Below, one piece after another: positions 32,976-41,341 of a DNA stretch of 46,031 nt. The notes beneath the pieces were generated by a model that saw only the letters and a program-made list of their open reading frames with translations, searched no databases and had not been told where the DNA came from. Both the position numbers and the translations under genes were made by a program. Every line of letters starts with the position of its first letter. Within the stretch, counting starts at the first letter, position 1. This stretch comes from a bacterium (GTDB lineage Bacteria > Patescibacteriota > 4484-211 > GCA-002791395), in NCBI GenBank assembly GCA_027002475.1, contig JALWZS010000038.1, forward strand, positions 1-46,031, read 5' to 3'.

Positions 32976-34665
32976 GTCTCCACCAGTTGTTGTCTGAGTA
33001 TATCCACAGGCTATTGCCATCTTCGGTCAAATACAATTTTTGGATATTGTTTAGATGCTCTCCTTTGTACAATGCTTGGTATTTTCCTTCTTTATCAAAG
33101 ACTACAATTCCAGAGTTGGTGGAGATGTAGATGTACTTATGATCGCTAGCCGTTGCTATCTTCGCGTCTTGTCCAAAAGGTGGGAAGACGCCTCTTAGCG
33201 CAAATGGTTCTCTTTTGCCTATCATGAAGTAATCAATTTTACTCGGATACAAAACATAAATTCCGCCGTCAATTGCAAGGTCTATACTCCCATTAATTTG
33301 ACTTTCGTCCTGGATATAGTTGTAGGGACCGATATGACTAGCCCCGCTTTGAATGTATTTCCAAATTTGGTTTGCTGTTGGGTCTAGCACGTAAATGTTT
33401 CCTAAGTAAGTTGTTGCACTAATTGGCGTTTGCCAGTTAGTTGAGTCTAACTTAATTGGGTGATTACTAATAACCTCCCCATTAACAACTTGAAGAGTAT
33501 TGTTAATAACCTCGTCCGGGGCGCTTTCTTTTGTTACCGCAACCTCTTTTTCTTTGTAAATGGTGCTTCGGATTTGTTTTATTGTCTCTTCAAGGGCTTT
33601 TACGTCTTGAACTCGCTCGTCTCGGATTCCTGCGACTTTGCCGAGCTCTTTTTCTTGGGTATTAATAATTGACAACGATTCGTGTGGATTAAGCGTTGCG
33701 AGTTGCTTGGCGCGCGCTAAATCTTTATTGGCTTGGGTGATAATTGTCTCGTATTGGCTTACTTGCTCTTTCTTTTCTCTTCGGATATAGGTTACTGCAA
33801 CGCTTGATACGAGAAGGAAGGCGATGCCTGTTAGCGCAATCAAGCGACTCTTTTTAGTGGGTTTTTTCTTTTTTACGTAGATTGTTGGTTTGGTGAGTTT
33901 CTTGGGCATTAGAGACTTTATTTGCTGACCAACTAGCTCTACTTGTTTGTCCAGTATCTTTTTAACAACGCTTTTTTTCTTATGAAACTCTTCTGGGTAG
34001 TGAATTTCGATTATCTCTTCATCTCCTGGAACCTTTGAAATTTCAATTTGAGTAAAGATTGCTACATCTTCATAGGTTGGTTCGGGTTCTTCTGGGGATT
34101 CTTGCTCAAAGAAGCTTACAAACTCTTCGTTGTTAAGTTCTTGTTGTTCTCGAAGTGCTAGTTGTACCTTTGAGGTAAAAAAATCAGAGCTACTGATTAT
34201 AAGCAAGTCGTTGTCTTTTATGGTTTCTGTACCAACTGGCGGGTGGTCAAATTCAATAAATTCGTGGGCTCTTCTGAGGCCAATCGGTAATAACTGTTGG
34301 TTTGCGTACAGTACCGCTTTGCCCCATATGGCGACTGCGCCCACCTTTGCGCGCACCTTGTTTTGGGAAAGGGTGCTGGCATAATCTCTTGCCGACAGTA
34401 CACTTTGTTCTAGGCCCTCCAGTGGTCCACCTTCGTCTTGGTAGTATTTGTCTTGTAAACTGGCATATACTTTCTTGCCAAGTTCTGTTAAGTCGAGTTC
34501 ATCGTTTGTCGTTGGAATTAGTTCAATTAATACGAGTAATGTACCTCGTTTAGTGCGCTTGTTGGCATCTACCGGTTCGTAATAAAAAAGCTTACTAACA
34601 TGCTCAGTGTTTTGTGCGTTTTGTCTTTTAAGTCTCTTGTATTTTAGAACAACGGCCTGATCCAT
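32956..34665 (-). CDS. Degenerate PP2C-like, membrane and beta-propeller protein
   Basis: A 569-residue protein in four parts. Residues 1-190 resemble a PPM/PP2C phosphatase scaffold (KVGAVAIWGKAVLYANQQ, later NDLLIISSSDFF) but lack the metal-binding Asp motifs such as GDGxGG, so it is probably not a phosphatase. A TM helix lies near residues 277-296. A coiled coil follows (about 300-375). The last 160 residues look like beta-propeller blades (LGNIYVLDPTANQIWKYI, HKYIYISTNSGIVVFD). It is the last gene of a three-gene operon and its start overlaps the upstream gene. It is probably an envelope sensor or scaffold, by inference. Confidence 0.65.
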   Translation of the reverse strand: MDQAVVLKYKRLKRQNAQNTEHVSKLFYYEPVDANKRTKRGTLLVLIELIPTTNDELDLTELGKKVYASLQDKYYQDEGGPLEGLEQSVLSARDYASTLSQNKVRAKVGAVAIWGKAVLYANQQLLPIGLRRAHEFIEFDHPPVGTETIKDNDLLIISSSDFFTSKVQLALREQQELNNEEFVSFFEQESPEEPEPTYEDVAIFTQIEISKVPGDEEIIEIHYPEEFHKKKSVVKKILDKQVELVGQQIKSLMPKKLTKPTIYVKKKKPTKKSRLIALTGIAFLLVSSVAVTYIRREKKEQVSQYETIITQANKDLARAKQLATLNPHESLSIINTQEKELGKVAGIRDERVQDVKALEETIKQIRSTIYKEKEVAVTKESAPDEVINNTLQVVNGEVISNHPIKLDSTNWQTPISATTYLGNIYVLDPTANQIWKYIQSGASHIGPYNYIQDESQINGSIDLAIDGGIYVLYPSKIDYFMIGKREPFALRGVFPPFGQDAKIATASDHKYIYISTNSGIVVFDKEGKYQALYKGEHLNNIQKLYLTEDGNSLWIYSDNNWWRLNLAQG

Positions 34666-34967
34666 AGTGTAAAGCTCAAAAAGAGTGTACCAATCGTTAA
34701 AATTAAATACAATAGTGCAAACAGCGTAAGAATAGGAGCAAGCGGCGTTTTAAGAACCCTATTTAGAATCCTTATTTGCCGGAGTGTTAGAAATGCAAAT
34801 AAAGCCAACGATACGGTTGTTAGAAGAAGAACTGCAACAAATAGCCAATGTACAATGTCTATTGGGTCTAAATTTGTAATCCAACCTAGTTCAGGTAATT
34901 TAATACCTGTGTCCGATGATGGGGCAAGGGGGTTGTTGGTGATTTCTTTTATTTGATTTAACGTCAT
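34644..34967 (-). CDS. Small two-helix membrane protein
   Basis: A 107-residue protein with two TM helices (about residues 37-62 and 80-102) and a short polar N-terminus. No family is recognised. It overlaps its upstream neighbour by four bases (34964-34967) and its downstream neighbour by 22, which marks it as a translated member of the operon. It probably works with the PH-domain and PP2C-like proteins. Confidence 0.7.
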   Translation of the reverse strand: MTLNQIKEITNNPLAPSSDTGIKLPELGWITNLDPIDIVHWLFVAVLLLTTVSLALFAFLTLRQIRILNRVLKTPLAPILTLFALLYLILTIGTLFLSFTLWIRPLF

Positions 34968-35530
34968 GGTAATAGTTGAATAATTAACTCATGGACTCTG
35001 TTTGGCTTTGGAACTTTGTATATTGCAATGTTTTGTGATGTTCCAGCGGTTTGTATGTAGATATTTCCCATATTAAAAATTATTCCAAATATCCCACCTT
35101 GTGTATGGCGAACATCTTGTACCTCTTCTAGTTGTGCTTGTGTGACCTGCCAGTTAAACGGTGGAACAAGCGCAATATCTATTACTCGTTTGTTTGTAAC
35201 GATTAGTACGTCAAAGTACCAACGCATGAAATTCATAATGCCGTAGTAACTAACCCCTAACATATAGATTGCGACTATTAACTTGAGCTCCGTGTGGCTA
35301 AAGAGCTGGGCAAAGACTGAGGTGTCGATAAAGCTAAACACTAGATCTGGGTAAAAGACCAAAAATAGCGCTGGGCTTGCTAGAAGTACTAGCATGAAGA
35401 GCCAAAAGAAGTTGGTTGCAACATGTCTTCTTAAAAAGAGTTTTATTGATTCATTGTCGTATTGCGTGCTAAAACGTACGGATTTTATGTTGTCTGCATC
35501 AAATGTGAACGTGGATAGTGGATTGTGCAT
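34964..35530 (-). CDS. Bacterial PH-domain membrane protein (YdbS/bPH2-like)
   Basis: A 188-residue protein with two adjacent TM helices (about residues 40-62 and 82-105) followed by a bacterial pleckstrin-homology domain. The segment FDVLIVTNKRVIDIALVPPF and a later GGIFGIIFNMGNIYIQTAG are typical of the bPH2 family. The role of the family is not well known; envelope stress or lipid binding has been suggested for relatives. It is the first gene of the operon down to 32956. TATAAT lies seven bases before the ATG. Confidence 0.82.
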   Translation of the reverse strand: MHNPLSTFTFDADNIKSVRFSTQYDNESIKLFLRRHVATNFFWLFMLVLLASPALFLVFYPDLVFSFIDTSVFAQLFSHTELKLIVAIYMLGVSYYGIMNFMRWYFDVLIVTNKRVIDIALVPPFNWQVTQAQLEEVQDVRHTQGGIFGIIFNMGNIYIQTAGTSQNIAIYKVPKPNRVHELIIQLLP

Positions 35531-35537
35531 CTAGCTT

Positions 35538-35543
35538 ATTATA
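35538..35543 (-). promoter_or_regulatory. -10 box of the PH-domain operon
   Basis: A perfect TATAAT on the minus strand is followed by seven bases and the ATG at 35530, again a leaderless layout. Confidence 0.62.
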
Positions 35544-35643
35544 TCGCATAATTGTGCTGTGTGGGCTGGTTCCTATGTTATACTTCTGTTTGAAACCCAC
35601 TTGTTTATACCGTTTGTAGTTTGTTGCTTGTGGTTTGGGTCCT

Positions 35644-35717
35644 GGCCCCGTAGCCAAGTGGTAAGGCAGGAGTCTGCAAAACTCTTATCGTCGGTTCGAT
35701 TCCGATCGGGGCCTCCA
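35644..35717 (+). tRNA. tRNA-Cys (GCA)
   Basis: A full cloverleaf with acceptor GGCCCCG/CGGGGCC, D arm GCC..GGC, anticodon stem GGAGT/ACTCT with loop CTGCAAA (anticodon GCA), T arm GTCGG-TTCGATT-CCGAT, discriminator T and an encoded CCA. It is 74 bases long. It is the only tRNA seen in the window. Confidence 0.97.
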
Positions 35718-35937
35718 GGTGATTCAAATTGCAAGCGCTCCAAAACACAAATTTCAAACGGTACAAGGAAATATTTTTAGTAGTTACTCTGTTGCTTTTT
35801 AATAATTGTGTCAGGTTTGGTTTTAGGTTGTTGTAGCGGTGTAATTAGTTACAGTAAGTATCCTTTATTAGTGAGGTGTCTTGGGGTGAACGATTTGGCT
35901 CTTTTTGGTGTGTGTACTAAAAGGTCAACATATCCTC

Positions 35938-35966
35938 TTGCGTTGTTTGGAGCCCTTTGCTAGAAT
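35938..35966 (+). promoter_or_regulatory. Promoter of the ribosomal operon
   Basis: TTGCGT (35938-35943), a 17-base spacer and TAGAAT (35961-35966) preceded by TGC, an extended -10. Transcription would start near 35973, giving a leader of about 100 bases before rplC, unlike the leaderless genes elsewhere in the window. Confidence 0.65.
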
Positions 35967-35988
35967 AGCGCTCGGCGTATGCAGATAT

Positions 35989-36060
35989 TAAGGAGTTGAA
36001 ATAGGTACTAAAGTACCAAGTATCCCGATATATAAAGGGGCTGGTGCTCCTTATTTTTTT
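35989..36060 (+). promoter_or_regulatory. Leader with terminator and competing antiterminator upstream of rplC
   Basis: A terminator hairpin AAGGGGC-TGGT-GCTCCTT (36035-36052) is followed by A and seven T (36054-36060), ending 13 bases before the rplC ATG. The earlier TAAGGAG (35989-35995) is the exact complement of CTCCTTA (36047-36053) and could pair with it instead, opening the terminator. A small hairpin GGTAC-TAAA-GTACC (36004-36017) lies between. This is a classic attenuator layout; the signal is unknown. Confidence 0.6.
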
Positions 36061-36073
36061 AGTAATGTAAAGA

Positions 36074-36535
36074 ATGGAAAAAATAAAAGCAAAAAAAATT
36101 GAGATGACACAGGTTTTTGGAGAGGACGGCTCTGTAATAGCTGTAACTAAGTTACAACTACTACAAAGCGGTTCTTCGCTTAATGTTAGCGACATCGTTA
36201 ACGTTAGTGGGAACGCTAAAGGGAAAGGGTTTGCCGGTGTGGTAAAAAGGCACGGGTTTGCTGGTGGTCCTAAAACGCACGGTCAGTCAGATAGGCACCG
36301 AGCTCCTGGTTCGATCGGTGCAGGTACTGATCCAGGGCGGGTTTGGAAAGGACAAAAGATGGCAGGCCGAATGGGTGGTAAAAAGGTAACCGTTAAAAAC
36401 CTAGAAGTGATTAGTGTTAACGGCGACGAGCTTTTGTTAAAAGGTGGCGTTCCAGGCTCAAGGAACAGTGTGGTTGAGATACGCGTTGTTTCTCCGGCGG
36501 GTACCAAAGACTCTAGCGAATCTGATAATAAGTAA
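36074..36535 (+). CDS. rplC: Ribosomal protein uL3, shortened
   Basis: uL3 is an early-assembling large-subunit protein near the peptidyl-transferase centre. Only 153 residues against about 205-210 usual. The N-terminus ([20 protein letters not shown]) and the core ([45 protein letters not shown]) are kept. About 50 residues that normally lie between the first strands and the VTGTSKGKGF segment are missing, which removes part of the globular outer barrel. No clear Shine-Dalgarno sequence. It opens the operon; rpsJ is not upstream. Confidence 0.95.
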   Translation: MEKIKAKKIEMTQVFGEDGSVIAVTKLQLLQSGSSLNVSDIVNVSGNAKGKGFAGVVKRHGFAGGPKTHGQSDRHRAPGSIGAGTDPGRVWKGQKMAGRMGGKKVTVKNLEVISVNGDELLLKGGVPGSRNSVVEIRVVSPAGTKDSSESDNK

Positions 36536-36536
36536 T

Positions 36537-37172
36537 ATGAATATAGATAAGTACGACAACAAGGGCAAAAAGGCAGGATCGGTTAAGGTTAGCGAGGCCG
36601 TATTTGCAGATAAAGTAAACGAAGAGCTTCTTGCTCAGTATATTTATGTCCACAACAAGAGACGTGCGCTTGGGACTAAAAAGACCAAAAATCGTGGAGA
36701 GGTTGCGGGTGGTGGCAAAAAGCCTTGGAGGCAAAAAGGGACTGGTCGGGCTCGACACGGGTCTATAAGGTCTCCTTTATGGGTTGGCGGCGGTCATGCA
36801 CACGCGATCTTGCCGCAAATGAATCGGCGAATCCGCTTAACAAAGAAGATGCGAGATGCTGCGCTTAGAAGCGCGTTGTCGGCAAGGGCTAGCGAGGGGG
36901 CGATTATAGCTATAGAGTCTTTAGGCTTTGATGTGCCAAAGACTAAAAGTGCGGTGGAGTTGCTTTCTTCACTAGGGTTGCAAAATAATAAAGTCTTGTT
37001 TGTGGCACCAGAGAAAGATAGCGTTTTAGAAAAGAGTGTTTCTAATTTACAAAGAGTTAACAGTACAGAAGCAAGGCTACTAAACCCAGTGGATGTGCTA
37101 AATTACGAAAAAATTGTATTTATAGGTGAAGCGATAAAACAAGTTGAAGAAAGGGTGAAGAATGACAAATAG
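36537..37172 (+). CDS. rplD: Ribosomal protein uL4
   Basis: A 211-residue uL4. The extended loop that lines the exit tunnel is seen in RGEVAGGGKKPWRQKGTGRAR and HGSIRSPLWVGGG. I chose the ATG at 36537, two bases after the rplC stop, rather than a start inside rplC. In E. coli L4 represses its own operon; whether it acts on the leader here is unknown. The 3' end overlaps rplW by 11 bases. Confidence 0.96.
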   Translation: MNIDKYDNKGKKAGSVKVSEAVFADKVNEELLAQYIYVHNKRRALGTKKTKNRGEVAGGGKKPWRQKGTGRARHGSIRSPLWVGGGHAHAILPQMNRRIRLTKKMRDAALRSALSARASEGAIIAIESLGFDVPKTKSAVELLSSLGLQNNKVLFVAPEKDSVLEKSVSNLQRVNSTEARLLNPVDVLNYEKIVFIGEAIKQVEERVKNDK

Positions 37173-37476
37173 GATACTTATAAGACCAGTTATAACAGAA
37201 AAGTCGATGCTGTTAGTCTCTAACGGAAAGTATATGTTTGAGGTTGGCAAAAAGGCAAACAAAAAAGAGATAGCGCAGGCTGTTCATAAGATATTTGGTG
37301 TGGATGTAGAAAGCGTTCGCACAAACATTCGTCCAGGTAAAACCAAAAGGCTTGTAAGGCAGCGCAAAACTACTCGTACGCCCGCGAAGAAGTTTGCAAT
37401 TGTAACTCTTGTTAAGGGGCAGCGAATTGCAGGGTTTGACGATGCCTTGGAGATAGAGGAAGGAGAGGAGGAATAA
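37162..37476 (+). CDS. rplW: Ribosomal protein uL23
   Basis: A 104-residue uL23, which lies at the tunnel exit and docks chaperones and SRP. It shows [11 protein letters not shown] at the N-terminus, [24 protein letters not shown], and the loop [24 protein letters not shown]. The C-terminus has a short Glu-rich tail. It starts within rplD. Confidence 0.96.
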   Translation: MTNRILIRPVITEKSMLLVSNGKYMFEVGKKANKKEIAQAVHKIFGVDVESVRTNIRPGKTKRLVRQRKTTRTPAKKFAIVTLVKGQRIAGFDDALEIEEGEEE

Positions 37477-37477
37477 T

Positions 37478-38308
37478 ATGGCAGTTCGACGATACAAACC
37501 AACATCACCAGGAATTAGGCAAAAAGTTACCATAAGAACTGACGAATTGACCAAAAAGCGTCCTGAAAAAAAACTAACAAAACCGTTGCCTAAAAAATCT
37601 GCTCGTGGGCACGGGCGAATTAGTGTAAGGCACAGGGGCGGTCGTCATAAAAGGTTGTATAGAATTATTGACTTTTTGCGTCACGACAAGATCGGGGTTT
37701 GGGCTGAAGTTATAGCCTTGGAATATGATCCAAACAGGACATCACATATTGCTTTGTTAAAGTATGAAGATGGGGAAAAACGATACATCATTGCTCCCCA
37801 AGGGTTAAAGGTTGGCGATAAGGTTATGTCTGGACCTGATGCAAAAATAAGTGTGGGTAATGCGCTGCCATTATCAGCAATTCCTGTAGGTGTTGGGGTT
37901 CACAATATAGAACTCAACGTCGGGCAAGGAGGAAAGATTGTTAGAAGCGCAGGTCAAGAAGCGTGGGTTATGGCAAAGGATGCTGGCATGGTTCATGTAA
38001 AATTACCTTCTGGAGAGATTCGCTTGTTTGACGAGCGCTGCTACGCTACGGTTGGCAAGGTGGGGAATGTAGAACATTCTCAAAGGGTACTTGGTAAGGC
38101 AGGAAGTGCAAGGCACTTGGGTCGACGCCCGCAGGTACGAGGAGTTGCAATGGCTGCAGGAGACCATCCACACGGAGGTGGAGAGGGGCGCACTGGAACA
38201 GGTCGCCCACCAAAGACTCCTTGGGGTAAATTAACTAGCAAGCCAACGAGAAACAAGCGTAAGAAGTCTAACAGGTTAATAGTAAAACCAAGAAAGAGGA
38301 GAAAATAA
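37478..38308 (+). CDS. rplB: Ribosomal protein uL2
   Basis: A 276-residue uL2, needed for subunit joining and the peptidyl-transferase centre. [21 protein letters not shown] and [20 protein letters not shown] are present, including the conserved His of HPHGGG. The almost universal Asn-Pro-Val before DHPHGG is replaced by Ala-Ala-Gly ([11 protein letters not shown]). A strong GGAGG precedes the ATG by a few bases, typical of internal genes of this operon. Confidence 0.97.
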   Translation: MAVRRYKPTSPGIRQKVTIRTDELTKKRPEKKLTKPLPKKSARGHGRISVRHRGGRHKRLYRIIDFLRHDKIGVWAEVIALEYDPNRTSHIALLKYEDGEKRYIIAPQGLKVGDKVMSGPDAKISVGNALPLSAIPVGVGVHNIELNVGQGGKIVRSAGQEAWVMAKDAGMVHVKLPSGEIRLFDERCYATVGKVGNVEHSQRVLGKAGSARHLGRRPQVRGVAMAAGDHPHGGGEGRTGTGRPPKTPWGKLTSKPTRNKRKKSNRLIVKPRKRRK

Positions 38309-38309
38309 C

Positions 38310-38600
38310 ATGGCAAGATCAATAAAAAAAGGACCATACGTAGATGAGAAACTCTTAAAAAAGATTGCTAAGCTTGAAGAGCAAGGCAAAAAAGAGGTTA
38401 TTAAGACATGGGCGCGAAACAGTGATATTAGCCCTGAAATGGTTGGCTACACATTGGCAATCCATAACGGGCGCACCTTTAAAGAGGTGTTTATTACCGA
38501 GGCGATGGTTGGACACAAACTAGGCGAATTTGCTCCAACAAGAAGGTTCTTGGGGCACTCTAAGAAGGGCTTTAACTTAAAGACGGGACTTGAAGACTAA
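38310..38600 (+). CDS. rpsS: Ribosomal protein uS19
   Basis: A 96-residue uS19 of the small-subunit head. It starts [18 protein letters not shown] and carries [26 protein letters not shown] lies shortly before the ATG. One base separates its stop from the rplV start region. Confidence 0.97.
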   Translation: MARSIKKGPYVDEKLLKKIAKLEEQGKKEVIKTWARNSDISPEMVGYTLAIHNGRTFKEVFITEAMVGHKLGEFAPTRRFLGHSKKGFNLKTGLED

Positions 38601-38601
38601 C

Positions 38602-39126
38602 ATGAAGGTAATAGCTAAACTAAACAATGTAAGACATTCCCCTTTTAAGATGAGGGTTGTTGTTAATGCTGTAAAGGATTTAAGTATTGCCGAGGCAAGA
38701 ACTAGACTAAGGCTTTCTCCTAAGAAGGCTGCAAGGTATGTGCTAAAGACATTAAATAGTGCTGTGGCAAATGCTGTAAATAACTTTAATTTAGACGAAA
38801 GCAAATTAAAAATAGAGGAGATGCAGGTTGGTGAGGGGCGACGTTACAAGAAGCCTCGATATAGGGCTAGGGGGCGACTAAATATCTTGAAGTCGCGTTA
38901 CAGTAACTTAAGAGTGGTTTTGACTGATGGTGAGGATGAGGTCGTAGATGTGAAGAAAAGTGAAAAGAAGGCGGACAAAAAGGAAGAGAAAAAGACTAAG
39001 GCTAAAGAGGTAAAGGACGCTGACAAAAAAGAAAAGAAAGAAGATAAGAAAGAGTCAGAGAAAGATGAAAAAAAGGACGAAAAGAAAAAAGAAACTAAAT
39101 CAAAAGTAAAGGAGGAAAAGAAGTAA
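38602..39126 (+). CDS. rplV: Ribosomal protein uL22 with a long charged tail
   Basis: uL22 lines the exit tunnel. The first 110 residues are normal: VRHSPFKMRVVVNAVKDL and GEGRRYKKPRYRARGRLN for the tunnel hairpin. About 60 further residues are nearly all Lys, Glu and Asp, a disordered tail that is not part of the standard protein. I chose the ATG at 38602, directly after the rpsS stop; an upstream TTG at 38590 would lie inside rpsS. Confidence 0.95.
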   Translation: MKVIAKLNNVRHSPFKMRVVVNAVKDLSIAEARTRLRLSPKKAARYVLKTLNSAVANAVNNFNLDESKLKIEEMQVGEGRRYKKPRYRARGRLNILKSRYSNLRVVLTDGEDEVVDVKKSEKKADKKEEKKTKAKEVKDADKKEKKEDKKESEKDEKKDEKKKETKSKVKEEKK

Positions 39127-39127
39127 T

Positions 39128-39757
39128 ATGGGACAAAAAACACATCCACGAGGATTTAGACTAGTTGTAACTAAAGATTGGAAAAGCAATTGGATTGCGG
39201 ATAAGGATTATTCGCAGCTGCTTCAACAAGACGAGGAGATAAGAAAGTATTTACATAAGACCGTTGGTGCGGCTGGAATCGATGACATTATGATTTCTCG
39301 TTCTATTAATGAAATCGAAATAACTCTAAAAGTAGCAAGGCCAGGTCTTGTTATTGGGCGTGGTGGTGCCATGATTGAAACAATTAAGAAGGAATTAGAC
39401 AAACTAATTGGCGGAAAGGTAAGACTTAACGTTCAAGAGGTGCAAAACCCAAATCTGTCGGCAGACCTTTTGGCAGAAAGCATTGTCGGTGCAATAGAGC
39501 GAAGATATCCCTATAAACGGGCTGTAAGTTCGGCAATGAAGAGGGCAATGGATGCAGGGGCACAAGGTATCAAGATATTTGTTAGCGGTCGGCTCGGAGG
39601 GCGTCGGATTGCAAGGCGTGAAAAGTTTATTGAGGGCTCTGTACCAACCTCAACATTAGATAAAGACGTTCAGTTTTCTAGTAAATTTGCACGCACGAAG
39701 TATGGCACTTTAGGTGTTAAGGTTTGGGTTACTCAGCCTGAGGGAGAGGAGGAATAA
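39128..39757 (+). CDS. rpsC: Ribosomal protein uS3
   Basis: A 209-residue uS3 of the mRNA entry site. It begins [11 protein letters not shown]. The KH domain has [21 protein letters not shown], and the C-terminal domain has [20 protein letters not shown] and [11 protein letters not shown]. Complete and of usual length. Confidence 0.97.
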   Translation: MGQKTHPRGFRLVVTKDWKSNWIADKDYSQLLQQDEEIRKYLHKTVGAAGIDDIMISRSINEIEITLKVARPGLVIGRGGAMIETIKKELDKLIGGKVRLNVQEVQNPNLSADLLAESIVGAIERRYPYKRAVSSAMKRAMDAGAQGIKIFVSGRLGGRRIARREKFIEGSVPTSTLDKDVQFSSKFARTKYGTLGVKVWVTQPEGEEE

Positions 39758-39762
39758 GATTT

Positions 39763-40170
39763 ATGTTAGAGCCAAAAAGACTAAAATATAGAAGACAATT
39801 TAGAGGGAAAAACCGAGGGAAAGCGTATCGCGGGAATACCATGCGTTTTGGTAAGTATGGATTAAAAGCATTGGAGCATGGTTATATTAGTTCAAGGCAA
39901 ATCGAGGCTGCTCGAAAGGCAATTCGAGGCTATGTTAAGCGTGGTGGAAAGATGTGGATTAGAATCTTTCCAGACAAACCCGTTACCAAAAAGCCGCCTG
40001 AAGTACGGATGGGTTCAGGTAAAGGACCATTGGATCACTATGTTGCTGTTGTAAAACCCGGTCACATTCTCTTTGAGATGACTGGCGTACCAATGGAAGT
40101 CGCCAAAGAAGCGATGCGACGCGGTGGGCACAAACTTAGTGTTAAAACCAAATTTATAGTAAACGAATAA
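39763..40170 (+). CDS. rplP: Ribosomal protein uL16
   Basis: A 135-residue uL16 of the tRNA-binding region of the large subunit. Features are [16 protein letters not shown], the [20 protein letters not shown] segment, [20 protein letters not shown] and [10 protein letters not shown]. Complete. Confidence 0.97.
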   Translation: MLEPKRLKYRRQFRGKNRGKAYRGNTMRFGKYGLKALEHGYISSRQIEAARKAIRGYVKRGGKMWIRIFPDKPVTKKPPEVRMGSGKGPLDHYVAVVKPGHILFEMTGVPMEVAKEAMRRGGHKLSVKTKFIVNE

Positions 40171-40171
40171 T

Positions 40172-40399
40172 ATGAAAGTAAAAAAAGAACTAACCGAACT
40201 AAGGGAAAAAACAATTGATGAGTTAAAAGCACTTGCAAGAGAGCTTAGGGAAAGTATTGAGTCAGAGCGAGTGCAAAGTTACTTTAAGGACCAAACTAGC
40301 ACTAACAATGTACAATCGAGTAGAAAAAAATTAGCTCGTGTGCTTACGATAATCACCGAGAAAGAAAAGGAAGAAAAAAAGGAGGCTAAACAAAAATGA
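40172..40399 (+). CDS. rpmC: Ribosomal protein uL29
   Basis: A 75-residue uL29 with two helices: LTELREKTIDELKALARELRE, and SSRKKLARVLTIITEKEKE for the conserved Arg-containing second helix. A Lys/Glu tail follows. The 3' end overlaps rpsQ by four bases (ATGA). Confidence 0.92.
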   Translation: MKVKKELTELREKTIDELKALARELRESIESERVQSYFKDQTSTNNVQSSRKKLARVLTIITEKEKEEKKEAKQK

Positions 40400-40632
40400 A
40401 AAAAACGTTAATAGGCACTGTAGTGTCAGACAAAATGCAAAAAACAATAATCGTATCGGTGGACACGTTAATTACTGCCAAAAAGTATAAAAAGCAAATT
40501 ACACGGCAGAAGAAATACTACGTTCACGATGAGGAAGAACAGGCGAGAGTCGGAGATAAGGTTCAAATTCAAGAATCAAGACCTCGCTCTAAAAACAAGA
40601 AGTGGGAGCTTCTAAAAGTACTAGAAAAATAA
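40396..40632 (+). CDS. rpsQ: Ribosomal protein uS17
   Basis: A 78-residue OB-fold protein of the small-subunit body. It starts LIGTVVSDKMQKTIIVSVD and has KKYYVHDEEEQARVGDKVQIQESRP, the family signature. The start overlaps rpmC, so translation is coupled. Confidence 0.96.
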   Translation: MKKTLIGTVVSDKMQKTIIVSVDTLITAKKYKKQITRQKKYYVHDEEEQARVGDKVQIQESRPRSKNKKWELLKVLEK

Positions 40633-40633
40633 T

Positions 40634-41002
40634 ATGTTACAGATAGGTTCTCGACTAAAATTAGCAGATAACAGTGGTGCAAAGGAGTTGCAGGTGCTTT
40701 CTATTCCTGGCTCATGGAAGAAAAAATATGCATATGTTGGAGATATTGTATCGGCTGTTGTTAAAGGTGCTAGCCCAACAGGAAACGTGACAGATGGGTC
40801 TATCGTTAGAGCGGTTATTGTACGCACCAAAAAAGAGCAAAGGCGAAAGGACGGGTCATATATTAGGTTTGATGACAATGCAGCGGTAATTATTAATAAA
40901 AACAAAGAACCAATCGGAACTCGAGTTCTAGGGCCTGTGGCAAGGGAAGTTAAAGATGCTGGCTTTAGGAAAGTTGTGTCTTTGGCAAAGGAGGTTTGGT
41001 AA
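40634..41002 (+). CDS. rplN: Ribosomal protein uL14
   Basis: A 122-residue uL14 at the subunit interface. The start MLQIGSRLKLADNSGAKELQ and GSYIRFDDNAAVIINKNKEPIGTR with LGPVAREV are diagnostic. An AAAGGAGG Shine-Dalgarno for the next gene lies at its 3' end. Confidence 0.97.
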   Translation: MLQIGSRLKLADNSGAKELQVLSIPGSWKKKYAYVGDIVSAVVKGASPTGNVTDGSIVRAVIVRTKKEQRRKDGSYIRFDDNAAVIINKNKEPIGTRVLGPVAREVKDAGFRKVVSLAKEVW

Positions 41003-41004
41003 AA

Positions 41005-41340
41005 ATGATGTCTAAAAAAGACAAAAACAAAAAAATGCTTATTAAAAAGGGTGACAAAGTTGAGGTCATAACAGGTAAACACAAAGGTCAAAGGGCAACG
41101 ATTGAGCGTGTCATACCTAGTAAAGGGCGAGTTGTTTTGGCTGGTCTTAATATGGTTAAAAGACATCAAAAGACAAGCGGCGATCGTCCTGGCGGAATTA
41201 TAGAGAAGCCTGCATCTATAGATGCTAGTAACGTTATGATTGTTTGTGGCGCGTGCGGGCTTAAGACGAGAATTAAGGTGCAAATTGAAGGTGACAAAAA
41301 GCTTAGAATCTGTAAAAAGTGTGGAAAACAAGTAGATTAA
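41005..41340 (+). CDS. rplX: Ribosomal protein uL24
   Basis: A 111-residue uL24, an assembly initiator. It has a KOW motif KKGDKVEVITGKHKGQRATI, GLNMVKRHQK and GGIIEKPASI. The C-terminal part keeps a four-Cys zinc ribbon (CGACG and CKKCG). I chose the ATG at 41005, after the rplN stop and about ten bases from the AAAGGAGG at 40988-40994. Confidence 0.95.
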   Translation: MMSKKDKNKKMLIKKGDKVEVITGKHKGQRATIERVIPSKGRVVLAGLNMVKRHQKTSGDRPGGIIEKPASIDASNVMIVCGACGLKTRIKVQIEGDKKLRICKKCGKQVD

Positions 41341-41341
41341 T

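Larger units (their letters stand above)
35718..36073. other. Gene-free stretch upstream of the ribosomal operon
   Basis: No gene is seen in this 356-base stretch; in particular no rpsJ (S10), which normally precedes rplC. 35718-35930 is AT-rich without recognisable structure. The right part holds the rplC promoter (35938-35966) and a folded leader (about 35973-36073). Confidence 0.7.

Noticed and set aside
35979-35999. A regulatory leader peptide (ATG CAG ATA TTA AGG AGT TGA) before rplC
   Set aside because: Six codons without a ribosome site or repeated codons for one amino acid; too little to support.
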